Below are positions 1-8,872 of a DNA stretch of 64,000 nucleotides, one piece after another. Position 1 is the stretch's first letter; the number at the start of each line of letters is the position of its first letter. A model generated the notes under the pieces. It had not been told where the DNA came from. It worked only from the letters and a program-made list of their open reading frames with translations, and ran no database searches. This DNA comes from Collinsella aerofaciens (GTDB lineage Bacteria; Actinomycetota; Coriobacteriia; Coriobacteriales; Coriobacteriaceae): the NCBI GenBank assembly GCA_008680965.1, contig NAKE01000001.1, positions 2,046,001 to 2,110,000 of the forward strand. The letters are read 5' to 3'. Position numbers and translations under genes: made by a program.

Positions 1-90
1 GATGGCTTCTTTGTGGTGAGCGCCGTCTGCAGTGCCGACGACCCCTACGTCGCCGCCAAGGAGCTTGTCGATACCTGGCAGCAGGCATAG
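1..90 (+). CDS. C-terminal end of an unidentified protein (truncated by window edge)
   Basis: Frame 1 is open from the first base to a TAG at 88-90 and encodes the last 29 residues of a protein ending in VDTWQQA. The fragment is too short to assign to a family. A strong hairpin follows about 45 bases later, consistent with this being the end of a transcription unit. Confidence 0.6.
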   Translation, partial: DGFFVVSAVCSADDPYVAAKELVDTWQQA

Positions 91-134
91 GCATAAGCCG
101 AGCAGCTAATCCGCAGCCTCACATCTTCAGCAAT

Positions 135-180
135 GGAAAGCGCATCCCAGTTTGGACCTCCATTCCGGGATGCGCTTTCC
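135..180. terminator. Probable bidirectional terminator hairpin
   Basis: GGAAAGCGCATCCC (135-148) is perfectly repeated in inverted orientation at 167-180, giving a 14-bp stem and an 18-nt loop. It lies between the converging ends of the upstream + strand gene and the minus-strand patatin gene, so it can end both transcripts. There is no long T run. Confidence 0.7.
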
Positions 181-191
181 GTGTGCGACCC

Positions 192-1061
192 CTACCCCGC
201 CAGATACGCTTCCAGCGCGGGCAAGGTTGCCTCCGCATCGTGACGGCCGATCTGGTAGATGCGCTCGAGTTCATCGGGCTCGCGGCACAGCGACGGCACC
301 TTCACCGATTCGCTCGGCCGCACCACAAAGATCTCGCCGGCAGCCTCGCGACGTGCCAGGTCATCGAGCGTGGCATTGTAGACCTCATGTCGACGCTCAA
401 GCGCTGCGACAAACTCCGGATAGTGACGGAACACGCGACGCAGCATGGGCATCACGCTGTTGGGCTGCTTCACAAAGCCCGCCGGCTGCGTGAGCACCAC
501 GATATTGCGGTCATACCCCTGCGCAAACAGCCATGCACTGGGAATAGAATCGGCCACGCCACCATCCAGATACTTATGCCCGTCAATAGCAACGGGACGC
601 GTCGCCACGGGAATCGCCGACGATGCCCGGATCCACTCGATATCCCGCTCGTCGCCATAGGGCAGGTCGTGGTAGACGGCCTTGCCCGTCTCGATATCGG
701 TACACACGCACGTAAACCGCATGGGGCAGGCGCGATACGCCTCCAGGTCGATGGGATCGCGCTCGATGGGCACCTCGTGATAGGCAAAATCGGCATTGAA
801 CATATCGCCGGTTCGCAGCCAGCTGGTCACGCTCGCATAGCGTTTGTCGGTGCAATAGACCTTGTTATAGCGAATGGCGCGGCCGATCTGGCGCGATTTA
901 AAGTTGTAGCCAAATGCCGCGCCCGCCGAGACGCCCACCATATGGTCGCAGGTCAAACCGTGCTCCATCCAAACGTCGAGCACGCCCGCCGTATACATAC
1001 CGCGGTAGCCGCCTCCCTCGAGCGCCAGCCCCACCGTGCTCGTCATATTTGACTGTGCCAT
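192..1061 (-). CDS. Patatin-like phospholipase / acyl hydrolase
   Basis: A 289-residue protein of the bacterial patatin family (RssA/YjjU-like), which uses a Ser-Asp dyad to cleave acyl esters of lipids. Seen in the sequence: the oxyanion-hole motif LEGGGYRG close to the N-terminus, the nucleophile elbow GVSAG, and the dyad Asp in LDGGVADSIP. No signal peptide or membrane segment is evident, so it is probably cytoplasmic. The frame is open up to 1208, but the ATG at 1061 is chosen because GGAG lies about 10 bases before it and family similarity starts a few residues later. The physiological substrate cannot be read from the sequence. Confidence 0.88.
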   Translation of the reverse strand: MAQSNMTSTVGLALEGGGYRGMYTAGVLDVWMEHGLTCDHMVGVSAGAAFGYNFKSRQIGRAIRYNKVYCTDKRYASVTSWLRTGDMFNADFAYHEVPIERDPIDLEAYRACPMRFTCVCTDIETGKAVYHDLPYGDERDIEWIRASSAIPVATRPVAIDGHKYLDGGVADSIPSAWLFAQGYDRNIVVLTQPAGFVKQPNSVMPMLRRVFRHYPEFVAALERRHEVYNATLDDLARREAAGEIFVVRPSESVKVPSLCREPDELERIYQIGRHDAEATLPALEAYLAG

Positions 1062-1380
1062 GCGACCATCTCCGTTCCTGCGTTTTAAAACGGAACAAGT
1101 ATACCCATCAACAAATATCGTCTCAGTCGCATTTTCATCGAACATCGTCGCGTTACCGTTTGGCGAATAATGGCCGCCCGCAACATGGGCACCCCTACAT
1201 AATTCCATACACTTGTTTATACTACTCAGTAGTTATCAGCCGAGAGCACGAACCGACAAATAAACCCAACGACGCAGCAAGGCGGGGGCTTGGAAACACG
1301 CAAGGCGTTGAGCAGCAACGCATGTGCACAACGAGCTCGCCCGACGCAATCCGCCCCGACCTCAGAAAGCCGCTTACAGT
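1062..1380. other. Divergent intergenic region between patatin and GGDEF-EAL genes
   Basis: About 320 bases lie between divergently read genes. A TATACT hexamer at 1218-1223, pointing toward the + strand gene, overlaps a perfect palindrome ACTACT-C-AGTAGT at 1221-1233. This is a possible operator on a promoter, but no good -35 is visible. No convincing small gene was found here. Confidence 0.35.
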
Positions 1381-4098
1381 ATGGATAACGCCAGCAATAA
1401 TACCGAAACGCTCGAAAAGACCATCCGTGACCTTCTGGAGCGTCAGGACGATCTGATCAGGACCGCCTTTACCGACGAGCTCACCGGACTTGGCAACCGC
1501 GGCGGCTTTACCCGTTCCTTAGAGGAACTCTGGGAGCAGGAACTGCCCGTGACCATGGCGTTTATCGACATCGATAACCTTAAGCACTGCAACGACATCT
1601 TTGGACATGACGAGGGCAACCGCTATATCTTGCAGGTGAGCCTCTATCTCAAACTGTATATGAAGGTGGACGAGGCGGCATTTCGTCTGGGGGGCGACGA
1701 GTTCGCCATCCTATCTACGATTGCGACCGAGGACGACCTTGCCGAACGTCTGGAACACTGCCGAACGGTACTGCTCGAAAACAACGCTTCCAAGATGCCT
1801 CACTCGTTTAGCTACGGAGTGGCACACGCCGACCCCGCCCTGGGCGAAGCCCCCAATCGCTTGACGAACGATGCCGACCATCGCATGTACGACTACAAGC
1901 TACGTCATGCCGTGCACCTTGATCGACGCAATATCGCACAAGCCCACACCGACGACTTCGAAATAAGCGATCGCATTTTCGACGCCCTTTCGATGCTCAA
2001 CGAAGGCCGATATTTCTTTATCGAGAACTTGGACAAACATCGAACCCTTTGGTCACAAGGCGCCTTGCGCGATCTTGGTCTTCCTTCGGAGCATATAGAC
2101 AACTGCCACGATTACTGGAAAACGCGTGTCCATCCCGATGACCTTGAGGCCTATACCAACGACATCGACCAAATCTATGACGGCTCCAAACATCGCCACG
2201 TCATGCAGTACCGCGTGCGCAATGCCGCCGGCGACTACATCCTCGGCCGTGCTCGCGGGTTTCGTATCGACGGCGACGGAAATGTCCCCTCGCTCTATGT
2301 CGGCGAGCTCGTCAACCACTCGCTTGCCGAGACCGTCGACGCCGCCACGGGCCTCGGAATGCAGCGCACGCTGATCAACGCTATCGATGCCTGCCGTCGC
2401 GACCATTGCAAGACGGGGCTTATAGCAGTGCGCGTTCGCGGCACGGCAAAGCTCAACGAGCTCTACGGGGCCGAGGCCGTCGACAACATGCTCGCCGAAT
2501 ACGCAGGCCGCATGCTGTCGATTACTCGCGGCAGGAGTCGCGTCTTCCGCTCACGCAACGCCCAGTTCGTCGTGCTTAGCAACAATTTGGATCACGAAGC
2601 ATTCGAGCAACTGATCCAACATCTCAAAGAGGCCGTTTTCGCTCCCGTTCGAATCGCGGACGACACCATTACCCCCGTCTGTCTTGTCGTTCCGGCCTTT
2701 TACGAGCACCTGACCAATCAAACGGCCGCCGTTTTAGGCGAACTCGACCGTCGCATTCGCACGGCCGGCGGGCTTGTTCCCAACGACAGCCTCCCCATAC
2801 CCGAGGTGGAGCGCAAAAGCGCCATCGCCGAACGCATCGATTCGCTCACGGGTCTCTGTCGACCCAGCGAGTTTATGCGGCGCGCCAACACATTTCTCCA
2901 GACAAGGCGCGACGGCGCTTGGTGTATCGCCACCGTCGACATGGGACACATGCGACTGTTCAACGAATGGCACGGACAGGCCGAGGGCGACCGCATGCTC
3001 GCCGATGTGGGCACGGTCCTCAAGGACATCGAAAATGCCGACATGGGCGTCGCAGGATACTGGGGCCAAGACGACTTTTGCATACTCATCCCCTTTGAGC
3101 ACGACACCGTCCATCAAATCTATAACAGCGTTCGCGAGGCCGTGGCCAAGCATGATGACGGCGTGGGTTTCTGGCCGTCCATGGGCGTCTACCCCATCGA
3201 CTCCAACGAGGAAATCACCATCGATGCGCAGGCCAAGGCCATGTTTACCAATCGACGTGCAAAAAACGACTTTAAGGAGCGCATTGCCATTTTCCGCCCC
3301 GAGGAGTACGAGCGCGAAATCTCGTTCCACCGCACGCTGACCGAATTCCAGTATGCGCTCTCAAACGGCCGCATTACCTACTACTTGCAGCCCCAGGTCG
3401 ACATGGAAACCGGCGAGATCACTGGCGCCGAGGCGCTCACGCGCTGGATTGACAAGGATGGCTCCCTCATTTCACCCGTCACCTTTATCCCCGCTCTCGA
3501 GGAAAGCGGTTTTGTGGTGACGCTCGACAAATACGTTTGGCAGGGCGTTGCCTCGTGGCTGCGCGGGCGCATCGATCGAGGGCTTCGCGTGGTTCCGATC
3601 TCGCTCAACGTGTCGCGCGTGGATATCCTTGCCTGCGACGTTGCCGAGCATATGGGGGCACTCGCCGACCAATACAACCTGCCACCCGAGCTCATGCGCA
3701 TCGAGATCACCGAGACGGCTTATACGGGAGAGTCCGAGGCCGTGGATAAGCTGACGGCCGACCTGCACACCCGCGGCTTCTCGACCTACATGGACGATTT
3801 TGGCACCGGGCAGTCCACACTCGCGATGCTCAAGAACGTCAACGTCGACGTCATCAAACTCGACCGCACGTTTGTGCCCGTCGACGGCGATCAAGGCCGT
3901 AGTGCGCAAATCATTTCATCAATGCTCGAGATGGCGCAGTCACTCCATCTGCCCGTTGTGATCGAAGGCATCGAGACAAACAAGCAGGCGCAAATGCTAC
4001 GCCAAATGGGCGCCCGCTACGCGCAAGGCTTCCTCTACTACCGTCCCATGCAGGCGGAGGATTTTGAGGCACTGCTCGACGGTGGCGACAGCAACTAA
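1381..4098 (+). CDS. Multidomain cyclic-di-GMP protein: GGDEF-PAS-GGDEF-GGDEF-EAL
   Basis: A 905-residue, apparently soluble regulator of cyclic-di-GMP. The first GGDEF domain (about residues 25-185) keeps the catalytic RLGGDEF motif. A PAS_3-like domain follows (about 200-310). A second GGDEF-like domain begins at the TGLG motif but has lost the GGDEF signature. A third has WGQDDF in its place. The C-terminal EAL domain (about 660-900) keeps EAL (GAEALTRW), DDFGTG and the late Glu of IEGIET, so it looks active as a phosphodiesterase. The result is one active cyclase, two degenerate copies and one phosphodiesterase. The ATG at 1381 is preferred over a GTG at 1324, though both have weak ribosome sites. 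The next gene has the same first three domains, which points to duplication. Confidence 0.9.
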   Translation: MDNASNNTETLEKTIRDLLERQDDLIRTAFTDELTGLGNRGGFTRSLEELWEQELPVTMAFIDIDNLKHCNDIFGHDEGNRYILQVSLYLKLYMKVDEAAFRLGGDEFAILSTIATEDDLAERLEHCRTVLLENNASKMPHSFSYGVAHADPALGEAPNRLTNDADHRMYDYKLRHAVHLDRRNIAQAHTDDFEISDRIFDALSMLNEGRYFFIENLDKHRTLWSQGALRDLGLPSEHIDNCHDYWKTRVHPDDLEAYTNDIDQIYDGSKHRHVMQYRVRNAAGDYILGRARGFRIDGDGNVPSLYVGELVNHSLAETVDAATGLGMQRTLINAIDACRRDHCKTGLIAVRVRGTAKLNELYGAEAVDNMLAEYAGRMLSITRGRSRVFRSRNAQFVVLSNNLDHEAFEQLIQHLKEAVFAPVRIADDTITPVCLVVPAFYEHLTNQTAAVLGELDRRIRTAGGLVPNDSLPIPEVERKSAIAERIDSLTGLCRPSEFMRRANTFLQTRRDGAWCIATVDMGHMRLFNEWHGQAEGDRMLADVGTVLKDIENADMGVAGYWGQDDFCILIPFEHDTVHQIYNSVREAVAKHDDGVGFWPSMGVYPIDSNEEITIDAQAKAMFTNRRAKNDFKERIAIFRPEEYEREISFHRTLTEFQYALSNGRITYYLQPQVDMETGEITGAEALTRWIDKDGSLISPVTFIPALEESGFVVTLDKYVWQGVASWLRGRIDRGLRVVPISLNVSRVDILACDVAEHMGALADQYNLPPELMRIEITETAYTGESEAVDKLTADLHTRGFSTYMDDFGTGQSTLAMLKNVNVDVIKLDRTFVPVDGDQGRSAQIISSMLEMAQSLHLPVVIEGIETNKQAQMLRQMGARYAQGFLYYRPMQAEDFEALLDGGDSN

Positions 4099-4127
4099 TA
4101 CGCTCGTGCGCAAACGCCACCGTCGAG
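4075..4127 (+). terminator. Hairpin overlapping the stop of the GGDEF-EAL gene
   Basis: CTCGACGGTGGCG (4075-4087) inside the last codons is perfectly inverted at 4115-4127, giving a 13-bp stem and a 27-nt loop spanning the stop codon. A probable terminator or 3'-end stabiliser; no clear U tract follows. Confidence 0.5.
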
Positions 4128-4222
4128 GGAGCGTTTGTTCCCATGAGCTAACTAATACCCCAATCTAAACCGAATTGGGAGTAAGATACAAACCATTGTT
4201 CCATCCAAGGAGGTCATCCATC

Positions 4223-5755
4223 ATGAACGAGTCGTATCGCCTGGGCGAGCAATCAATCATCGCTCATCTTCAGCGACTTGCGAACGGGGCCTCAACCACC
4301 GAGCTCGATGTTGCCGCGCTGCCCCCGGAGTTGCGTGCCATTGGTGAGCAACTGCAGAAAACGCTCGCCATCCTGCAACAAGAACGCGAGCTGCTTGAGC
4401 ACGGCGCCTATATCGACTCGCTCACCAATCTTGGCAACCGTGGCGGACTCGACCGCCATGTCGATCAGCTCTGGCGCAAAGGCACCCCCTTCACCTGCGC
4501 CTATATCGATATCGACCGCCTTAAGCATTGCAACGATAAGTTTGGCCACGCCGAGGGCAATCGCTACATTCTGAGCATCTGCCGCGCACTCACCGAGACA
4601 ATGGAGCACGATGAGCTGCTGTTCCGTATCGGTGGAGACGAATTTGTACTTATATCCCCCACGACAGACGAAGCCGAGCTCGAGCAGCGCCTGGAGCGGA
4701 CGCGTGCCAATCTTATCGAGGCAACATCGGACGGCAAGGCGCCCATGATCGCCAGCTTTAGTTTTGGCTGCTCGCGCGTCGACCCGCTTGCAGGCGATAC
4801 GCGTCGCCAGATGACAAAGGACGCCGACCGCAAAATGTATCGCTACAAGCTCATGTACCGTGTGCAACAACCGGAAGAAGGCGATGCGCCGCAACGCCCG
4901 GTCACCGAACAACCCCCCCCCTGCAACGACCGAGTGTTCCAAGCGATCTCCATGAGCTCCGAGACACGCTATCCGTTCATCATTAACCTCGACACCGGCG
5001 AATCGCAATGGTCGGTTAATGCCGTGCGCGATTTTGACCTACCCTCCCAGCATCCCTACAACTCGCTCGATATATGGCTTGCCCGTGTTCACCCCGAGGA
5101 CCGCGACAACGTACGTGCCGAGCTCGATATGGTGGTAAACGGCACGTGGCACTTCCACTGCATGCAGTATCGCGTCATGAATACCGCCGGAAAATACGCG
5201 CTTTGCGACTGCACGGGTTACCGCCTGGACGGCACCGATACCGAGCCCAACATGTATGTGGGCATTGTCACCAACCGAAGCTTGGCAGATACGACCGATT
5301 CCGTGACCGGTCTGGGCGATATCCACGCCCTGGTCAACGCCATTGGCGAGATGCGTCGCGTGGCACAAAACGCGGGCTTGATCGCCATTAAAATCGACGA
5401 AATCGCACAGGTCAATGCCCGCTTTGGCTTTGATGCAGGCGACCGCGTTTTGGCAGAAAGCGCCGCCTGCCTCATGGATTGCTCGCGCGGCAAGGGTCGT
5501 CTGTTCCGCTCGACCGGACCGATGTTCGTGGCGCTCTTTGACGACTTTGATCCCGAAGAGACCGACGCGGTTGCAGACGAAATCGAACGGTTCTTGGGAT
5601 CGCCCGTGCTCCTTGGCTCATTTGAATATCAGCCGCCCCTTCGCGTGGCGACGCTTCATCTGGACAGCGTCGACCGACAGCCCGTTTCCATTTTGAACGA
5701 GCTCAAAGCGCGGCTTATAGAGGCACCGCAAGTACCGGGCACCAAGCTGGACTAG
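4223..5755 (+). CDS. Diguanylate cyclase, GGDEF-PAS-degenerate GGDEF
   Basis: A 510-residue probable diguanylate cyclase. A short N-terminal helical stretch leads into a GGDEF domain (about residues 60-215) with an intact RIGGDEF motif. A PAS_3-like domain follows (about 245-340) and then a degenerate GGDEF-like domain lacking the signature. The order matches the N-terminal two-thirds of the preceding gene, so the two are paralogs and this copy lacks the third GGDEF and the EAL. The start is well fixed: AAGGAGG at 4207-4213 precedes ATG 4223 by 9 bases. No transmembrane segment is seen, so signals probably reach it in the cytoplasm through the PAS domain. Confidence 0.9.
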   Translation: MNESYRLGEQSIIAHLQRLANGASTTELDVAALPPELRAIGEQLQKTLAILQQERELLEHGAYIDSLTNLGNRGGLDRHVDQLWRKGTPFTCAYIDIDRLKHCNDKFGHAEGNRYILSICRALTETMEHDELLFRIGGDEFVLISPTTDEAELEQRLERTRANLIEATSDGKAPMIASFSFGCSRVDPLAGDTRRQMTKDADRKMYRYKLMYRVQQPEEGDAPQRPVTEQPPPCNDRVFQAISMSSETRYPFIINLDTGESQWSVNAVRDFDLPSQHPYNSLDIWLARVHPEDRDNVRAELDMVVNGTWHFHCMQYRVMNTAGKYALCDCTGYRLDGTDTEPNMYVGIVTNRSLADTTDSVTGLGDIHALVNAIGEMRRVAQNAGLIAIKIDEIAQVNARFGFDAGDRVLAESAACLMDCSRGKGRLFRSTGPMFVALFDDFDPEETDAVADEIERFLGSPVLLGSFEYQPPLRVATLHLDSVDRQPVSILNELKARLIEAPQVPGTKLD

Positions 5756-5759
5756 CGTT

Positions 5760-5804
5760 GTGGGGCGCGATGTGAAACACAGGCCGTTTCGCATCGCGCC
5801 CCAC
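5760..5804. terminator. Terminator hairpin after the diguanylate cyclase gene
   Basis: GTGGGGCGCGATG (5760-5772) and its perfect inverted copy (5792-5804) form a 13-bp stem. After one mismatch the stem continues with GAAAC/GTTTC. The position just after the stop codon supports a terminator role. Confidence 0.65.
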
Positions 5805-5866
5805 GCCATCCGCCCGCTCGTGCGATAATCCTCCGCAGAAGTCACCGACAGCAGAGGGAGTTTGTG

Positions 5867-6490
5867 ATGAAGGTTCTTTTGATCAATGGCAGCCCCAAGG
5901 CAAACGGCAACACCGCCCGCGCACTCACCGAGATCGCCGAGCAGCTTAACGCCGAGGGTATCGATACCGAGATGTTTCAGCTGGGCGCCAAGCCCATTCG
6001 CGATTGCATTGGTTGCGGCCAGTGCGGCAAGCTCGATTGCCGTTGCGCCTTTGACGACGATGTAGTCAACGAGCTGATTGCCGCCGCCGAGCAGGCAGAC
6101 GGCTTTGTCTTTGGCTCGCCCGTCTACTATGCGCACCCCAGCGGACGCATCCTCTCGGCTCTCGACCGCGCATTCTATGCAGGCAGCAAGGCCTTTGCGT
6201 ACAAGCCGGGCGCCGCTGTCGCCGTTGCCCGCCGCGGCGGCACGTCGACCACCTTCGACGTGCTCAACAAGTACTTCACCATCAACCAGATGCCCGTGGT
6301 AGCGTCCACGTACTGGAACAACGTGTTTGGCTGCGTGCCCGACGACGCCGACGGAGATGCCGAGGGTCTGGCCACCATGCGCAACATCGGCAAGAACATG
6401 GCCTGGCTCCTGCGTTGCATCGAGGCGGGAAAGGCCGCCGGCATCGAAGCGCCCCAGGCCGATCGCGCTAGGACCAACTTTATTCGGTAG
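5867..6490 (+). CDS. NAD(P)H-dependent FMN reductase / iron-sulfur flavoprotein-like oxidoreductase
   Basis: A 207-residue flavodoxin-fold protein of the NADPH-dependent FMN reductase superfamily. The N-terminus has the FMN phosphate loop (LLINGSPKANGNT). Cysteines in DCIGCGQCGKLDCRC (about residues 46-61) resemble the Fe-S or redox Cys cluster of iron-sulfur flavoproteins, and FGSPVYYAHPSG is the second FMN-contact region. It probably performs flavin-linked electron transfer in the cytoplasm; the electron acceptor is unknown. AGAGGGAG at 5853-5860 favours ATG 5867 over the GTG three bases earlier. The next gene starts 17 bases downstream, so the two are probably co-transcribed. Confidence 0.85.
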   Translation: MKVLLINGSPKANGNTARALTEIAEQLNAEGIDTEMFQLGAKPIRDCIGCGQCGKLDCRCAFDDDVVNELIAAAEQADGFVFGSPVYYAHPSGRILSALDRAFYAGSKAFAYKPGAAVAVARRGGTSTTFDVLNKYFTINQMPVVASTYWNNVFGCVPDDADGDAEGLATMRNIGKNMAWLLRCIEAGKAAGIEAPQADRARTNFIR

Positions 6491-6507
6491 AACGGCGGAA
6501 CATAAAT

Positions 6508-6849
6508 ATGAACGTGCAAATCTTCGGCACCAAAAAGTCCTTCGATACCAAGAAGGCCCAGCGCTATTTTAAGGAGCGCCGCATTAAGGTGCAGTTTATC
6601 GACCTTAAGGAAAAGGAGATGAGCAAGGGCGAGCTCACGAGCGTGATGCAGGCGGTCGGCGGCATCGACAAGCTGCTCAACCCCAAGGCTAAGGACGAGG
6701 AGACGCTCGCACTCATCCAGCACCTCACCCCCAGCCAGCGCTTCGACAAGCTACTCGAGAACCAGCAGGTTCTGGCCGAGCCCATCGTGCGCAACGGCAA
6801 AAAGGCCACCGTCGGTTATTGCCCTGATGTATGGGGAGCCTGGGAGTAG
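6508..6849 (+). CDS. ArsC/Spx-family thioredoxin-fold protein with Cys-to-Ser at the active position
   Basis: A 113-residue protein of the ArsC/Spx/YffB superfamily: an N-terminal beta-alpha (QIFGTKKS), a central helical insert, and a C-terminal LAEPIVRNGKKATVGY segment typical of arsenate-reductase-like proteins. In the family a Cys normally follows GTKK; here codon 11 (6538-6540, TCC) encodes Ser, and the only Cys is near the C-terminus. Thiol-based arsenate reduction is therefore unlikely. A regulatory or binding role is possible but not shown. It directly follows the flavoprotein gene, which suggests a shared redox-linked operon. Confidence 0.8.
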   Translation: MNVQIFGTKKSFDTKKAQRYFKERRIKVQFIDLKEKEMSKGELTSVMQAVGGIDKLLNPKAKDEETLALIQHLTPSQRFDKLLENQQVLAEPIVRNGKKATVGYCPDVWGAWE

Positions 6850-6935
6850 CCTGTGTTATTTGTCGGCGCGTGGGTATAAGAGCAGGCGTTTGGCATAAGA
6901 TTCAACTGTAAGCCATGTCTAACAAAGGAGGGCAC

Positions 6936-8066
6936 ATGCCCAACAAACCCGTGAAGATCATCATGCTTACCGGCTACCTCGGTGCCGGCAAGACCACGCT
7001 GCTCAACCACATCCTCGCCAACGACGGCGGCATCCGCGCCGCCGTGATCGTCAACGATATCGGCGAGATCAACGTCGACGCTAGCCTTATCGCCGACGGC
7101 GGCCTTTCCGAGGCCGACGACCTCATCCCGCTCACCAACGGCTGCATCTGCTGCACGCTTTCGGACGACCTGGCCAACCAGCTGCAGGGCATCGCCGATT
7201 CGGGCAAGTTCGACTACATCATCATCGAGGCCTCGGGTATTTGCGAGCCTATCCCCATCGCCTACACCATCTCGAGCTTCTGCGACGAGGCCAAGGTGGG
7301 CGGCGAGCCCAAGCTCGCGCTCGACAACATCGTGGCCGTGGTCGACTGCGCCCGCATGTACGACGAGTTCAACGGCGGTCGCGACCTGCTGGCCGAGGAC
7401 ATTGACGAGGATGACATCGAGAGCCTGCTCATCCAGCAGATCGAGTTTTGCTCCACGCTGATTCTTAATAAGACTGACACCGTCACCCCCGAGCAGATCG
7501 CAGAGCTCAAAGCCATCGTGCGCAGCCTGCAGAAGGACGCCGTGATTGTCGAGGCTCAAAACGGCGAGGTCCCCATGGAGGAGCTGCTCGACACCGACCG
7601 CTTCGACTTTATGCGCGCCTACAACTCCGCCGCCTGGATCGAGGCCATGGAGCATCCCGAGGAGCACGACGACCCCGAGGTGCTCGAGTACGACATCGAG
7701 ACCTTTGTGTACTCGCGCCGCAAGCCGTTTGACCTGCAGAAGTTCACCGATTTTGTTGAGCAGGAGTGGCCCGACGAAGTCATTCGCGTCAAGGGTCCGC
7801 TGTGGCAGACCGGCGATCCGGACATGTGCTACATGTTTGAGCAGGCCGGCCACCAGATGCGTCTGATGGAAAACGGCCTGTTTGTCGATTCTGCGCCCGA
7901 GGGCGAGAAGCAGAAGATTATCGACGAGAACCCCGAAATCATGCAGATTTGGGACGACGAGACGGGCGACCGCATGACGAGCCTGTGCATCATCGGCCGT
8001 CACATGGACAAAGACGCGCTCATCGCCTCCCTCGATGCCTGCCTGACCGACTGGCACCGCGCCTAG
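6936..8066 (+). CDS. CobW/P47K-family GTPase (metallochaperone-like)
   Basis: A 376-residue GTPase of the COG0523 family, which delivers metals such as Zn, Co or Fe to target enzymes. The P-loop GYLGAGKT is at residues 11-18. The metal-binding CxCC motif (GCICC) and the G4 motif NKTD are intact. A CobW C-terminal domain occupies the last third. An acidic stretch (DIDEDDIES) lies mid-protein. AGGAGG (6926-6931) directs ATG 6936; an ATG at 6915 in the same frame is less likely. The actual metal and client cannot be inferred, because no B12 or zinc-stress genes are adjacent. Confidence 0.88.
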   Translation: MPNKPVKIIMLTGYLGAGKTTLLNHILANDGGIRAAVIVNDIGEINVDASLIADGGLSEADDLIPLTNGCICCTLSDDLANQLQGIADSGKFDYIIIEASGICEPIPIAYTISSFCDEAKVGGEPKLALDNIVAVVDCARMYDEFNGGRDLLAEDIDEDDIESLLIQQIEFCSTLILNKTDTVTPEQIAELKAIVRSLQKDAVIVEAQNGEVPMEELLDTDRFDFMRAYNSAAWIEAMEHPEEHDDPEVLEYDIETFVYSRRKPFDLQKFTDFVEQEWPDEVIRVKGPLWQTGDPDMCYMFEQAGHQMRLMENGLFVDSAPEGEKQKIIDENPEIMQIWDDETGDRMTSLCIIGRHMDKDALIASLDACLTDWHRA

Positions 8067-8106
8067 GTTTATCCAAGCGGGCATTTTTCCGCCTACGTAA
8101 CCGCCA

Positions 8107-8140
8107 AACCACCACGAAGGTGCCCTTCGTGGTGGTTTTT
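8107..8140 (+). terminator. Intrinsic terminator after cobW-like gene
   Basis: AACCACCACGAAGG (8107-8120), a 3-nt loop and its perfect complement (8124-8137) are followed by a T run to 8140. This is a textbook rho-independent terminator. It lies only 12 bases before the ribosome site of trmL, so trmL transcription must start within or read through it. Confidence 0.85.
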
Positions 8141-8161
8141 CGTTCTGAGCCAAGGAGATTC

Positions 8162-8761
8162 ATGTTCAACATTGTGCTGTATGCGCCCGAGATTCCGGCC
8201 AATACGGGCAATATCGGCCGCACCTGCGTGGTTACCGGCGCCCGCCTGCATCTGGTGGAGCCACTGGACTTTTCGCTCGACGACAAGACGGTGCGTCGCG
8301 CCGGCCTGGGCTACTGGCAAAACTTGGACGTGACGACCTATGCCGGCTGGGAGGATTTTCTTGCGCGCAACGGCCTCTCCCCCGCCGACGAGTGCCTGCA
8401 TCTGCTGACCAAAAAGGCACGCCGCACCTATGCGCAAAGCACCTACCGCGACGGTGACTATCTGGTCTTTGGCAGCGAGAGCTCGGGGATTCCCGAAGAG
8501 CTGCTCGCAGCGGCGCCTGAGCGCTGCGAGCGCATTCCTATGCTGCGCGATTGCGACTCACTCGATAATGCCGAGGCCTGGGGAGCCCACGAAGAGTCAC
8601 TCGGACATACCGAGGACAGCCACGAGGCCATCCTTCAGCAGGATATCTGCGGCAACTTTGTCGACCCGAACGACTATCGCATCAGCGCACTCAACCTCTC
8701 CAACAGCGCCGCCATCGTCCTCTACGAGGCCCTGCGCCAGACAGACTTTCCCGGCATGTGA
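8162..8761 (+). CDS. trmL: tRNA (cytidine(34)-2'-O)-methyltransferase TrmL
   Basis: A 199-residue SPOUT-class methyltransferase that 2'-O-methylates the wobble base of tRNA-Leu isoacceptors. The protein opens with NIVLYAPEIPANTGNIGRTC, the diagnostic TrmL N-terminus. VFGSESSGIPEELL and the C-terminal NLSNSAAIVLYEALRQ form the SAM-binding trefoil knot. There is an unusual internal stretch of about 35 residues (LRDCDSLDNAEAWGAHEES to DICGNFVDPND) between the last two knot motifs, slightly longer than in short TrmL proteins. AAGGAG at 8152-8157 fixes ATG 8162. The stop codon lies inside a palindromic repeat. Confidence 0.93.
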   Translation: MFNIVLYAPEIPANTGNIGRTCVVTGARLHLVEPLDFSLDDKTVRRAGLGYWQNLDVTTYAGWEDFLARNGLSPADECLHLLTKKARRTYAQSTYRDGDYLVFGSESSGIPEELLAAAPERCERIPMLRDCDSLDNAEAWGAHEESLGHTEDSHEAILQQDICGNFVDPNDYRISALNLSNSAAIVLYEALRQTDFPGM

Positions 8762-8785
8762 CAAAGGGACTGTCCCTTTGTCACA
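8757..8785. repeat. GGGACTGTCCC-core palindromic repeat, TGACAAA stem (copy 1)
   Basis: TGTGACAAAGGGA, loop CTG and TCCCTTTGTCACA form a perfect 13-bp hairpin. It includes the trmL stop codon (8759-8761). The same palindrome recurs at 43018, 44852 and 48296, and variants with other stem words occur elsewhere. Here it probably also acts as the trmL terminator. Confidence 0.85.
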
Positions 8786-8872
8786 TTGATGCACCAAATA
8801 ACGAGCCGTCGCTTTTAAACAGAATTAACTAGAATAAAATGGAGTTAAACGGCGATGTGAAAGGAGAGCCTT

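Noticed and set aside
6816..8153. 445-codon minus-strand frame
   Set aside because: Antisense to the CobW GTPase gene; no motif.
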